A stretch of DNA of 7,575 nt from CAYRIF01 sp964424205 (GTDB lineage Bacteria > Bacteroidota > Bacteroidia > Cytophagales > Cyclobacteriaceae): assembly GCA_964424205.1 (NCBI GenBank), contig CAYRIF010000185.1, positions 1 to 7,575 of the forward strand, given 5' to 3'. The notes under the pieces are model-generated. The model searched no databases and was not told the origin of the DNA. It saw only the letters and a list, made by a program, of their open reading frames with translations. This document shows, piece by piece, positions 1-6,801 of this stretch. A program made the translations under genes and the position numbers. Each line of letters begins with the position of its first letter. The first letter of the stretch is position 1.

Positions 1-4
1 TACA

Positions 5-715
5 TCAATGGGGCATTGACTTACTTAGAGCAGTTATTGGCGTCAACTCTAACTTCCTAAATTCTACTTCGGAGCCTTCAGCCTGCACGGCTATTTGTCC
101 ACTACTCACTGTAGCATTATATCCGTAATTTACCAAATCTCCATTTACCCATACTTTTATTTTATCTTTTAAACATTCAACAATCATAGTATTCCATTCA
201 CCTAAAGGTTTTTCAGAGCCATTGGTTAGGTTTTCTATTCTGCGCTTTTTACCTTCTATAATTCCCCATTCTTCTTTCGGACCTCTTCGTTTTAGCATAT
301 TATCTGCGGTAATATCTTGATCAATAACCCAAAAATCACCTGCATTTTCATGCAACATTTGTACTTCTATAGATTTTGGAAACATTTTATATAAAGCTCT
401 AGGTGTAGAAGCGTGTACCAATACTCCGCAATTCCCTGGCTCTCTGGCAAAACGATATTCCACCACCAATCTATAATCTTTATATATTGCATCTGTAATT
501 AAATGTCCGCCTGGTGTGCCTAAACTTACGAGCATGCCATCTCTAATAATAAATGGATTGATAGCTTCGGTAATACTATCCATGGCAGGGACATCTACAT
601 GCCAACCTGTTAAATCTTTACCATTAAAGAGACTGGTGGTCGATTGGGAAATACAGGAATTTAGTATTACTACCGTTAAAAATAGGGGTAAGATTTTTTT
701 AAGGCTTTGAATCAT
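5..715 (-). CDS. DUF1080 / 3-keto-disaccharide hydrolase family lipoprotein
   Basis: A 236-residue exported protein of the DUF1080 family (PF06439), a concanavalin-like beta-sandwich fold now linked to cleavage of 3-keto-glycosides. The N-terminus is a lipoprotein signal peptide: K6-K7, a hydrophobic stretch 8-18, then lipobox L18-N19-S20-C21, so C21 is the likely lipidated residue. The family opening LFNGKDLTGWHV lies at 29-40. Further typical elements are the GVLVHA strand (usually NSGIFLR-like), IEVQ, the VWVNG strand, and the closing GQIAVQAEG...VEFRKLEL segment. Length is normal for a single-domain member and the gene is complete, its stop lying at the window edge. It diverges from the glycosidase-like gene at 868. 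No clear promoter was found on its side of the gap; a TATATTG near 749-755 (minus) is one base short of TAnnTTTG and has no TTG partner. The family call is firm; the substrate and lyase/hydrolase activity are inferred. Confidence 0.9.
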   Translation of the reverse strand: MIQSLKKILPLFLTVVILNSCISQSTTSLFNGKDLTGWHVDVPAMDSITEAINPFIIRDGMLVSLGTPGGHLITDAIYKDYRLVVEYRFAREPGNCGVLVHASTPRALYKMFPKSIEVQMLHENAGDFWVIDQDITADNMLKRRGPKEEWGIIEGKKRRIENLTNGSEKPLGEWNTMIVECLKDKIKVWVNGDLVNYGYNATVSSGQIAVQAEGSEVEFRKLELTPITALSKSMPH

Positions 716-767
716 AGGTATTGTATTTTTTTTGTTGGTTTTAACTTACAATATAGGGATAATAAAT

Positions 768-775
768 TATGTTTG
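768..775 (+). promoter_or_regulatory. Candidate -7 element for the glycosidase-like gene
   Basis: TATGTTTG matches the Bacteroidota -7 consensus TAnnTTTG exactly. The -33 partner is weak: TTA at 746-748, 19 bp upstream, in place of TTG. A second, poorer candidate, TATGTTTC at 814-821, would give a shorter leader. Transcription from the first would start close to or inside the dyad at 778-797. Confidence 0.4.
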
Positions 776-777
776 GC

Positions 778-797
778 GTATGAAAATTATTTCATAC
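778..797. promoter_or_regulatory. Perfect 8+8 dyad, candidate operator between divergent genes
   Basis: GTATGAAA (778-785), spacer ATTA, then TTTCATAC (790-797) form a perfect inverted repeat. It begins two bases after the candidate -7 element at 768-775 and sits in the gap between the divergent DUF1080 and glycosidase-like genes, a usual place for a dimeric repressor or activator site. It is not followed by a T-run and has no GC-rich stem, so a terminator is unlikely. The cognate regulator is not in the window. Confidence 0.4.
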
Positions 798-867
798 TAA
801 TTTGTTATAAATATATGTTTCTAAAGCGAATAAAATTCTAGTAAGTTTTTCTTTATTTAAAGTTATT

Positions 868-2646
868 ATGAGAAATAAAAATTCTGTGTTCGTTTCCGAT
901 CAGTATTTAGCAAAATTGCTGTTATTGGTTTTTCTTATGGCAATGGGTTGTGGAGGAATTGAGCAGACCAATAAGGGGATTCAATCAGACAATGAACTGG
1001 TGGAAATTATTGAATATCAAAAAATTCATATTATTGTTCCTCAAAAACAAACTGCTATTGTTAAGAATAGTATCGCGACGTTTTCAAAACGAATTGGGCA
1101 AAGGTCTGGTGCCAAATTTGTAAATTCTAAAAATTCAGCATTAACCATTACACTAAAGTTACAACCAGATATTGGTAATGAAGGCTATCAAATTATAGAT
1201 GGTAATAAGCGTGAAATTGTAATAAATGGTAATGATGAATTGGGTTTGTTGTATGGCTTAGGGAAATTTTTACATACTTCGGAATTAACCACTACAGGAC
1301 TCATCCCAAGTTCTTGGCGAGGTAAGTCTGTTCCCTCATCTGAGGTTCGAGGGATTTATATTGCCTGTCATTTTAATAATTTTTATGAGGCAGCGCCAAT
1401 AGATGAAGTGCAGACTTACATTGAGGATTTGGCTTTTTGGGGAGTTAATGCAGTTGTATTTAATTTTCCTCAATGGCAATATGATTCTTTCCAGGATCCA
1501 AATGCGCGCAAAAATATTAACAGGATTCGATTATTAATGGAGAAAGGAAAAAAGGCAGGGCTAAAAGTAGGGCTTCTTGAATGTGAAAACCAGGGTTTTA
1601 AAACGGCACCAAAAAATACGTTAAACACACCTTTTCCTGATGATTTAAAGCAGAGAGGAAATTTAGGAACAAGTTTATGTGCTAGTAAAGAACCAGGACA
1701 TGGTTATTTGATTGATTTTTGGAATCAAATGCTCAATGAATTTGAAGATATAGACATTGACTATCTTGTTTTTTGGCCTTATGATGAGGGAGGATGTGGC
1801 TGTGATCAATGTTGGCCATGGGGAGCGAAGGGACACATTAATCTGGCCGAAGAACTTATGGGAATGGCACATGAAAGATGGCCTAAATGTAAATCAGTGT
1901 TATCAACCTGGATGTATGATGAACCAGATGCAGGTGAATGGAAAGGGCTTTATCAAAGAATGACAGCTGACCCTAAATTAGTAGATTATGTCATGGCAGA
2001 TGCGCATGAAAGCTTTCCTAGCTATCCACTTGAAAACCCTATTCCAAATAAAACACCTTTGTTGAATTTTCCCGAAATAAGTATGTGGGGAATGAGGCCT
2101 TGGGGCGGCTATGGAGCCAATCCGCTACCCAATAGATTCCAAACCTTATGGAACCAAGTGTCTCCCGTAGTTTCTGGTGGGTTTCCTTATTCTGAAGGAA
2201 TTTATGAAGATATCAATAAGGTTATTTGCAGTCAGTTTTATTGGAATTCCAAAAATAGTGCTAATGAAACCGTAAGGGCTTATATAGCAGCTTATTTCTC
2301 GCCGAAAGTTGTGGATAGTATTGCGAAAGCAGTGGAAATTATGGAAGAAAATCATGAACGATATATCAGAGAGGATTTTTATATTGATTTCTCTGATACC
2401 ATCAAATCAACGCAAGTTGCATTGGATTTAATGAAGGCTGCAGAGAAGAAGCTAACACCACAAGCACGTCAGTCATGGCGTTGGAGAATTCTCTATTTAC
2501 GTGCATCAATTGACAACTTACTCGCCAAAACGGACAATGAATTAAGAGGAGAAGGATTGAAAGTTGCGTTTGAAGAGCTAACGAAGATTTACCATGCACA
2601 AAACACACTTAAGTATAATATTACGCCGCCAAAAGTGAGAAGGTAG
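868..2646 (+). CDS. Glycosidase-like TIM-barrel lipoprotein with a CxCxxC motif
   Basis: A 592-residue exported protein, probably a glycoside hydrolase or relative; the exact family is not recognised. Residues 14-27 form a hydrophobic signal segment ending at AMG-C28, a plausible lipobox. Residues about 50-140 (IHIIVPQK..., then GYQIIDGNKREIVINGNDELGLLYGL) resemble the alpha/beta domain that precedes the barrel in GH20, GH67 and DUF4838-type proteins. A TIM barrel seems to run from about 158 (VRGIYIACHF) to about 470. Its most striking motif is WPYDEGGCGCDQCWPWG at 303-319: D306-E307 recalls the GH20 Asp-Glu catalytic pair, and C310, C312 and C315 could bind a metal. The last 110 residues look helical. 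The ATG at 868 is favoured because later in-frame ATGs would destroy the signal peptide. It is the only plus-strand gene and converges on the operon to its right. It may act with the DUF1080 lipoprotein on the same glycan; activity is inferred only. Confidence 0.75.
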   Translation: MRNKNSVFVSDQYLAKLLLLVFLMAMGCGGIEQTNKGIQSDNELVEIIEYQKIHIIVPQKQTAIVKNSIATFSKRIGQRSGAKFVNSKNSALTITLKLQPDIGNEGYQIIDGNKREIVINGNDELGLLYGLGKFLHTSELTTTGLIPSSWRGKSVPSSEVRGIYIACHFNNFYEAAPIDEVQTYIEDLAFWGVNAVVFNFPQWQYDSFQDPNARKNINRIRLLMEKGKKAGLKVGLLECENQGFKTAPKNTLNTPFPDDLKQRGNLGTSLCASKEPGHGYLIDFWNQMLNEFEDIDIDYLVFWPYDEGGCGCDQCWPWGAKGHINLAEELMGMAHERWPKCKSVLSTWMYDEPDAGEWKGLYQRMTADPKLVDYVMADAHESFPSYPLENPIPNKTPLLNFPEISMWGMRPWGGYGANPLPNRFQTLWNQVSPVVSGGFPYSEGIYEDINKVICSQFYWNSKNSANETVRAYIAAYFSPKVVDSIAKAVEIMEENHERYIREDFYIDFSDTIKSTQVALDLMKAAEKKLTPQARQSWRWRILYLRASIDNLLAKTDNELRGEGLKVAFEELTKIYHAQNTLKYNITPPKVRR

Positions 2647-2650
2647 GCAT

Positions 2651-2839
2651 TTATTCTTTATCAAAAACTAATTTTTCTAATTTGTCAAAATCTTGATAAA
2701 TTTTCCAAGAATCGTTTGCCAATATGTGTCAAGTTATTTTCTGTAATCAACTTATGAAATTATTTGTTTTTATTTTTTGAGCAAGAAAATGATACTATGA
2801 TAAGTGCCAGGAGCAGGTTAAATGGAAGTATTTATTCAT
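2651..2839 (-). pseudogene. Decayed small lipoprotein gene (remnant)
   Basis: Eighteen bases after the dioxygenase stop, an ATG at 2839 with an A-rich leader opens MNKYFHL and soon stops at 2795 in its own frame. A shift of frame near 2818 gives LLLALIIVSFSCSKNKNK, a textbook lipoprotein signal peptide with lipobox SFSC and a polar Lys/Asn tail, closed by TAA at 2760-2762. The same frame continues past this stop as FHKLITENNLTHI. After another frame change near 2720 the sequence reads LANDSWKIYQ then DFDKLEKLVFDKE and ends at TAA 2651-2653, five bases from the convergent gene's stop. Joined, these give a protein of roughly 62 residues. Two frameshifts and one nonsense codon suggest a gene lost by mutation, or the ends of a longer gene after deletion. 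Assembly errors are possible but the flanking genes are intact. Chance open sequence in AT-rich DNA cannot be excluded for the second half; the signal peptide is the stronger part. Confidence 0.5.
2679..2702 (+). terminator. Weak AT-rich hairpin downstream of the glycosidase-like gene
   Basis: Ten pairs (2679-2688 with 2693-2702, including one G-U pair) close a four-base AATC loop and begin 32 bases past the stop codon. The right arm runs into only four Ts (2701-2704) before CC. The stem is almost free of G-C pairs and overlaps the remnant coding sequence on the other strand, so it may be chance. Confidence 0.2.
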
Positions 2840-2857
2840 TGTGTGTATTTCTGATGG

Positions 2858-3586
2858 TTAGTTTTCTACGGGATTATTATATATATTATTTCCTCTGCAA
2901 TGCCATATTTTGTGTGATTTATTGGAGAGGTTCTCTCTGTTGAATTTCATTTCTTGCGAAAAGTAGCGCATGGTAAATCCTGCCCTTCTTCTGGTACTTT
3001 TATTGGCTTCAGCTCCATGAATAATCCTGCCTTCGTGAAAAGAGCATTCATTAGGATTTAACTCAAAATAGACAGCTTTACTATTATCTACGTCCTTAAT
3101 CTGATGATGAAATATATTTTCAGATTGATTGACATCTTCGTATTCAGAAAAACCATTGTGGTGTGTTCCAGGGATGACCTTCATACAACCATTCCCTTTG
3201 TCAGACCTATCTAACGCCAACCACAACGTCACAATTCCATCCAATCTATCAAAGCGACCTTCCCAGTACGCAGAATCTTCATGCCATGGTGTAGCTTTGC
3301 CAACCAACGGTTCTTTACTAATAAAATGACTTGACCACAGCCCTATGTTAGGACCAATAAAAGTTTCCACCAAGTCAAGAACCCGCTCGCTCATCAGAAA
3401 TTCTAACAAACGTGCATCTCTAAAATGAGGGACATCCATTAAGTCCGTACTACTGTTTTTATTTTCCTTATTTAATGTTTCGAAAATAGCGGTAAGCGCT
3501 TCAAAATTTGCTGTACTGAAAACAGGCTCATGGAAGAGATGATACCCGTTTTTGTCATATTGTTTTTTGACTGTTGTATTTAGCAT
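2858..3586 (-). CDS. Phytanoyl-CoA dioxygenase (PhyH) family Fe(II)/2-oxoglutarate oxygenase
   Basis: A 242-residue cytoplasmic protein (no signal peptide) of the PhyH family, double-stranded beta-helix oxygenases that hydroxylate small molecules with Fe(II), O2 and 2-oxoglutarate. The iron-binding facial triad is visible: H102-x-D104 in TPWHEDSAYW and the distal H190 in GRIIHGAEAN. N195, S197 and the following R199-R201 fit the conserved HG-x3-N-x-S-x-R-R segment whose arginine holds the 2-oxoglutarate carboxylate. GTHHNGF near 140-146 is also typical of the family. The enzyme should therefore be active. Despite the family name, bacterial members act on many substrates besides phytanoyl-CoA. 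It is the last intact gene of the minus-strand run, 77 bp after the esterase, so it may modify a sugar or an acyl or aromatic substituent freed by its neighbours. No separate promoter was found. The substrate is unknown. Confidence 0.85.
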   Translation of the reverse strand: MLNTTVKKQYDKNGYHLFHEPVFSTANFEALTAIFETLNKENKNSSTDLMDVPHFRDARLLEFLMSERVLDLVETFIGPNIGLWSSHFISKEPLVGKATPWHEDSAYWEGRFDRLDGIVTLWLALDRSDKGNGCMKVIPGTHHNGFSEYEDVNQSENIFHHQIKDVDNSKAVYFELNPNECSFHEGRIIHGAEANKSTRRRAGFTMRYFSQEMKFNRENLSNKSHKIWHCRGNNIYNNPVEN

Positions 3587-3663
3587 AATTAAACTTATTT
3601 AGCCTTTGAAAATTTTACTCATGAATTTAGTCATGGTATAGTTAATTTTAAAATAAAAAACAC

Positions 3664-4539
3664 CTAATGGAAACTTTGTCCAATAAATGCTAGTGCATCA
3701 CTAATGCCGCTGCGCCAGTAAGCCCAGTTGTGATGGCCATCTCGCATTCTAAACTCATGCGGCACTCCCATATTTCTTAAAAGCACATGTGTTGCGGCAT
3801 TGCCTCTATACAGAAAATCATCATCGCCACAATCAAAATAGTAACGGACAGATTTTAATTTCTCCACATCTAATTTTTCTAACATCTTTAACGGATTATT
3901 ATCAATCCAATGTTTGGTCAGCCTTGCTTTTCCTTTCAATCCTTTGCCATACATCACGGCCTCTGTTCTGTCCCATCTTTCTTGGGTATAAGAAATTACT
4001 TCCTCATCAGTATAGATGGCAGCACTTAATGGGGCACTTGCAGCAAATAAATCAGGATAATTAAGGGCAAACATAAAAGCACCATAACCACCCATCGACA
4101 GCCCCGCTATCCCTCTATATCTTTTCTCCGTTCTAATCCTATAGGTTGACTCTATGTAGGGCAAAAATTCTTTGATAAACATGTCTTCATAGCGCACCTT
4201 GCCATCATGGTCGTTGATGTACCAAGTAACTCCTGCATCAGGCATCACCACAATCATTGGCGGTAGTTTGCCAGAGGCAATATCCTTGTCTAGCACCCTA
4301 TTTACCTCACCATATTGCACCCATGCTGTTTCATCATCGGTATAGCCATGCAGTAAATAAACCACAGGATACTTCCGTTCAGAAGTATAATAGTCAGGTG
4401 GTAAGTAGATGGAGAAATTTACATTTTCTTTTAGTATTTTACTGCTCATGGAACGTCCTTCTATGACTTTTCCTTGTTGTGCATACGAGATGGCAATAGA
4501 TACAATTAATGTCAAACATGTGGAGAATACTTGTTTCAT
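3664..4539 (-). CDS. Secreted alpha/beta-hydrolase esterase, CE1/esterase D type
   Basis: A 291-residue exported esterase of the putative-esterase family (PF00756), which includes feruloyl and acetyl xylan esterases of CE1. A Sec signal peptide covers 1-20, with likely cleavage after SYA20. The oxyanion strand is YLLHGYTDDETAW (61-73). The nucleophile elbow is G146-L-S148-M-G150. The acid is probably D241 in CGDDDFLY and the histidine is H270 in DGHHNWAYWR, which matches the family G-x-H-x-W pattern. All triad residues are present and the length is usual for one catalytic domain without a carbohydrate-binding module. It lies 62 bp after the TIM-barrel gene and 77 bp before the dioxygenase, on the same strand and probably the same transcript. 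Its likely role is removal of acyl or feruloyl-type esters from a glycan in the periplasm or outside the cell. A general carboxylesterase role is also possible. Confidence 0.88.
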   Translation of the reverse strand: MKQVFSTCLTLIVSIAISYAQQGKVIEGRSMSSKILKENVNFSIYLPPDYYTSERKYPVVYLLHGYTDDETAWVQYGEVNRVLDKDIASGKLPPMIVVMPDAGVTWYINDHDGKVRYEDMFIKEFLPYIESTYRIRTEKRYRGIAGLSMGGYGAFMFALNYPDLFAASAPLSAAIYTDEEVISYTQERWDRTEAVMYGKGLKGKARLTKHWIDNNPLKMLEKLDVEKLKSVRYYFDCGDDDFLYRGNAATHVLLRNMGVPHEFRMRDGHHNWAYWRSGISDALAFIGQSFH

Positions 4540-4601
4540 AGATTTTTATTTTATGTATTTATTTCTGTAATAATTTGTGTTAACTGTGGAAATTTTTCTA
4601 T

Positions 4602-5522
4602 TTACTGTTTAGCTACAAATTGCCTTAGGTAAGTGATGCTTTGACTTAGGGCTGCTTTTCGTCCTTTCAATGTGCCTTCATAAGCACGGTCTTCTACTTC
4701 TACACACACGACGCCCTTGTATTGGATATCGTTCAATGCTGAAAAAAAACTCCCCCAATCCACACTTCCAAGACCTGGTAATTTCGGGTCGGTATAATCA
4801 TTGGGATTAGCCATAATTCCTACTTCGTTTAACCTGCGTTTATCGATTCGCAGGTCTTTGGCATGCGCATGAAAAATATGTTTTGAGAAATCTTTTATCG
4901 GATTTATATAATCCATCTGTTGCCAAACAAAATGTGAAGGGTCAAAATTCAATCCGAAATTTTTGCTTGGAATACTCTTAAACATCCGTTTCCAAATGGC
5001 AGGAGTTGTTGCTAAGTTTTTTCCACCAGGCCATTCATCGTCGGTGAAAAACATGGGGCAGTTTTCAATGCCAATTTTTACTTTGTATTTTTCTGCAAAC
5101 TTGACAAGAGGCTTCCATGTTTTTAAAAACTGAGACCAATTATCATCTACTGATTTTTTCCAATCTCTGCCTGCGAAAGTGTTGATTTTATGGACGCCTA
5201 ATAGAGCTGAAGCTTTTATCAACTTTTTTAGATGTTCGGTATAGACTTTTGCTTCTGCTGCTTTTGGGCTTAATGGATTTGGGTAGTAACCCAACGCACT
5301 GATAGAGATGCCGTATTTTTTCAGTAAAACATGTACTTGTTCGGCATCTTTTTTGGTAAACTTATCGACATCAATGTGCGTCACCCTGGCATAGCGCCTT
5401 TCAGCTTTTCCTTTTGGCCAGCACATGACTTCTATGCAATCGTAGCCTTGTTCGGCAGCGACTGATAATACTTCTTCAAATGATAAATCAGGTAAAATAG
5501 CAGTTACAAATCCTAGTTTCAT
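4602..5522 (-). CDS. Sugar phosphate isomerase/epimerase-like TIM-barrel protein
   Basis: A 306-residue cytoplasmic protein of the xylose-isomerase-like TIM-barrel superfamily (PF01261), which holds metal-dependent sugar isomerases, epimerases, dehydratases and some 3-keto-glycoside cleaving enzymes. The barrel begins at once with MKLGFVTAILPDLSFEEVL. Metal ligands are visible at the expected strand ends: E153 in GIENCPMFF, D194 in LNFDPSHFVWQ, H220 in HAHAKD, and E275 in VCVEVED. The length is typical. It follows the Gfo/Idh/MocA gene by 41 bp, a pairing very common in Bacteroidota sugar loci, where the oxidoreductase makes or uses a keto sugar and the barrel enzyme isomerises or eliminates it. 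The start overlaps the stop of a 13-codon open frame in the gap (ATGA). The reaction cannot be assigned from sequence; no phosphate substrate is implied by the family name. Confidence 0.88.
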   Translation of the reverse strand: MKLGFVTAILPDLSFEEVLSVAAEQGYDCIEVMCWPKGKAERRYARVTHIDVDKFTKKDAEQVHVLLKKYGISISALGYYPNPLSPKAAEAKVYTEHLKKLIKASALLGVHKINTFAGRDWKKSVDDNWSQFLKTWKPLVKFAEKYKVKIGIENCPMFFTDDEWPGGKNLATTPAIWKRMFKSIPSKNFGLNFDPSHFVWQQMDYINPIKDFSKHIFHAHAKDLRIDKRRLNEVGIMANPNDYTDPKLPGLGSVDWGSFFSALNDIQYKGVVCVEVEDRAYEGTLKGRKAALSQSITYLRQFVAKQ

Positions 5523-5563
5523 AGTGTTATATTAAGTTTATTCATTCTAAATATAGTCATGGG

Positions 5564-6721
5564 CTACTGTATTTTAACCCATTTTTCTGTTTTATTACTT
5601 TCCAATATTGCCTCACATACCTTTATCTCATGATGCCCTTCAGCAAAAGTTGGATACATGATGCCACCAGCATGGTTACCGTCCAAAACCCGATCATAAA
5701 ATGATTTGAATATTTGCTTGAAAGTATCTGAAAATCCTTCATGGTGACCGCCAGGATAGCTCATGTACGGCTGTGATAAAGCGCTCATTAAGGCAGGATC
5801 TCTGCCTAAAATTTCATTGGGTTTATCTCTATGCCCGTACCATATTTCATTGGGTGTTTCACTGTTCCATGCTAACGCACCTTTTGCCCCAGAAATCTCA
5901 TAGCGCATCTGATTTTTTCTCCCAGCATTGAGCTGCGACACCCATAGACATCCCTTGGCACCACCTTTAAACCTTAGTAAAATACTGCCACAATCTTCCG
6001 TATCTATGGCAACGTCTTCTGTCTCTATCTGTGTTGTTGTTTTACCAGAAAAAGTTTCTACTTCTCCTTTCGGGCGTTTTCTGGTGGGATGGAAAATGGA
6101 TAAATCTGCAAACACACTTTCTATGGTCAGCCCAGTAATCGATGATACCAAATCCATCCAGTGTGTGCCGATATCTGCGACAGCCCTGAGTGCTCCGCCT
6201 TGTGCTGCCATGACCCGCCAATTATAATCAGTTTCATAGAGCAGCCAGTCTTGCACATAATTGCCAACGACAGAAAACACATTGCCTAAATCTCCTTGCT
6301 GAATTTTGTTTCTCGCTTCAATATTCAGCGGATAAAAACGGGTATTATAACAAACACCCGCTTGTAGTCCACTTGCCTTAGCGATTGTCACGAGCTCCTC
6401 AGATTCACCGGAAGTCATCGCCAACGGTTTTTCGCACATGATATGCTTGCCAGCTTGCAGTGTTTTCTTTGCCATTTCGTAATGCAAAATATTGGGCACT
6501 GCCAAGTGGACTGCATTAACAGCTTCGTCTTGTAAGATGTCAGTAAATGTAGCATACGCTTTCTTTAGCCCAAGTGATTTTCTTGCAGCATCGGATTTTG
6601 CAGCGGAACTACCCATGACACCAATCACGTTAATACCAAGCCGTTTCAATGCCTCGACATGCACTGGTCCAATAAATCCTGTGCCTGCCACTACTGCATT
6701 TATGTCACTGTATGTTTTCAT
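5564..6721 (-). CDS. Gfo/Idh/MocA family NAD(P)-dependent oxidoreductase
   Basis: A 385-residue cytoplasmic dehydrogenase. The N-terminal Rossmann fold carries G13-T-G15-F-I-G18, and the family signature E97-K98-P99 (CEKPLAM) holds the lysine used in catalysis. The C-terminal domain shows D183-I-G-T-H187-W, the usual substrate-site Asp and His. A late segment near 319-330 (YMSYPGGHHEGF) is common in the sugar and inositol dehydrogenase-like members of Bacteroidota. There is no Tat or Sec signal. The ATG is preceded by an A-rich leader and by an in-frame TAG about 24 bases upstream, which fixes the start closely. A promoter at 6738-6768 would start transcription about ten bases before the ATG, making this the first gene of a run with the TIM barrel, esterase and dioxygenase. 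The likely reaction is reversible oxidation of a sugar hydroxyl, often C3. The substrate and NAD versus NADP preference are not determined. Confidence 0.9.
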   Translation of the reverse strand: MKTYSDINAVVAGTGFIGPVHVEALKRLGINVIGVMGSSAAKSDAARKSLGLKKAYATFTDILQDEAVNAVHLAVPNILHYEMAKKTLQAGKHIMCEKPLAMTSGESEELVTIAKASGLQAGVCYNTRFYPLNIEARNKIQQGDLGNVFSVVGNYVQDWLLYETDYNWRVMAAQGGALRAVADIGTHWMDLVSSITGLTIESVFADLSIFHPTRKRPKGEVETFSGKTTTQIETEDVAIDTEDCGSILLRFKGGAKGCLWVSQLNAGRKNQMRYEISGAKGALAWNSETPNEIWYGHRDKPNEILGRDPALMSALSQPYMSYPGGHHEGFSDTFKQIFKSFYDRVLDGNHAGGIMYPTFAEGHHEIKVCEAILESNKTEKWVKIQ

Positions 6722-6737
6722 TCTTTTTTTTAATTTG

Positions 6738-6768
6738 CAAACCTAACAGTTTTTCTTTGTACACCCAA
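6738..6768 (-). promoter_or_regulatory. Bacteroidota-type promoter for the oxidoreductase operon
   Basis: On the minus strand, TTG (6768-6766), a 20-bp spacer and TAGGTTTG (6745-6738) match the Bacteroidota/Flavobacterium promoter TTG-N17-23-TAnnTTTG in every specified base. The -7 element ends 16 bp before the oxidoreductase ATG. Transcription would start near 6732 with a leader of only about ten A-rich bases. No comparable promoter was found in the gaps before the next three genes, which supports one transcript. The -7 element is inside the left arm of the inverted repeat 6739-6801. Confidence 0.55.
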
Positions 6769-6801
6769 GCTTTTGCGCAGGCGTAAAAATCTGTTAGGTT
6801 T
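6739..6801. repeat. Perfect 11-bp inverted repeat spanning the operon promoter
   Basis: AAACCTAACAG (6739-6749) and CTGTTAGGTTT (6791-6801) are perfect reverse complements separated by 41 bp. If the T at 6790 is bulged, pairing extends by five T-A pairs (6750-6754 with 6785-6789), giving 16 pairs. The loop contains two small palindromes, AAGCTT and TGCGCA. No T-run follows on either strand, so it is not a standard intrinsic terminator. The left arm overlaps the -7 promoter element. It may be a regulator site with two half-sites, an RNA processing hairpin between deoC and the next gene, or a dispersed intergenic repeat; from memory, similar CCTAACAGG/CCTGTTAGG palindromes recur between genes in this phylum. 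Confidence 0.6.

Noticed and set aside
716..867. Promoter for the DUF1080 gene at TATATTG (749-755, minus)
   Set aside because: It lacks one base of TAnnTTTG and no TTG lies 17-23 bp upstream on that strand.
2727..2761. Small hairpin AAGTT...AACTT in the convergent gap
   Set aside because: Only five unbroken pairs, AT-rich, with no T-run on either strand.
3789..4064. A 91-codon plus-strand open frame within the esterase gene
   Set aside because: Antisense to a well-supported catalytic domain; the translation is low in order and has no family features.
5928..6227. A 99-codon plus-strand open frame within the oxidoreductase gene
   Set aside because: It lies wholly antisense to a gene with clear Rossmann and EKP motifs, and its product has no recognisable domain or leader.
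6492..6746. An 84-codon plus-strand open frame crossing the oxidoreductase start and its leader
   Set aside because: It is a shadow of the Rossmann-domain coding sequence and ends in the A/T-rich leader; there is no start signal for it.
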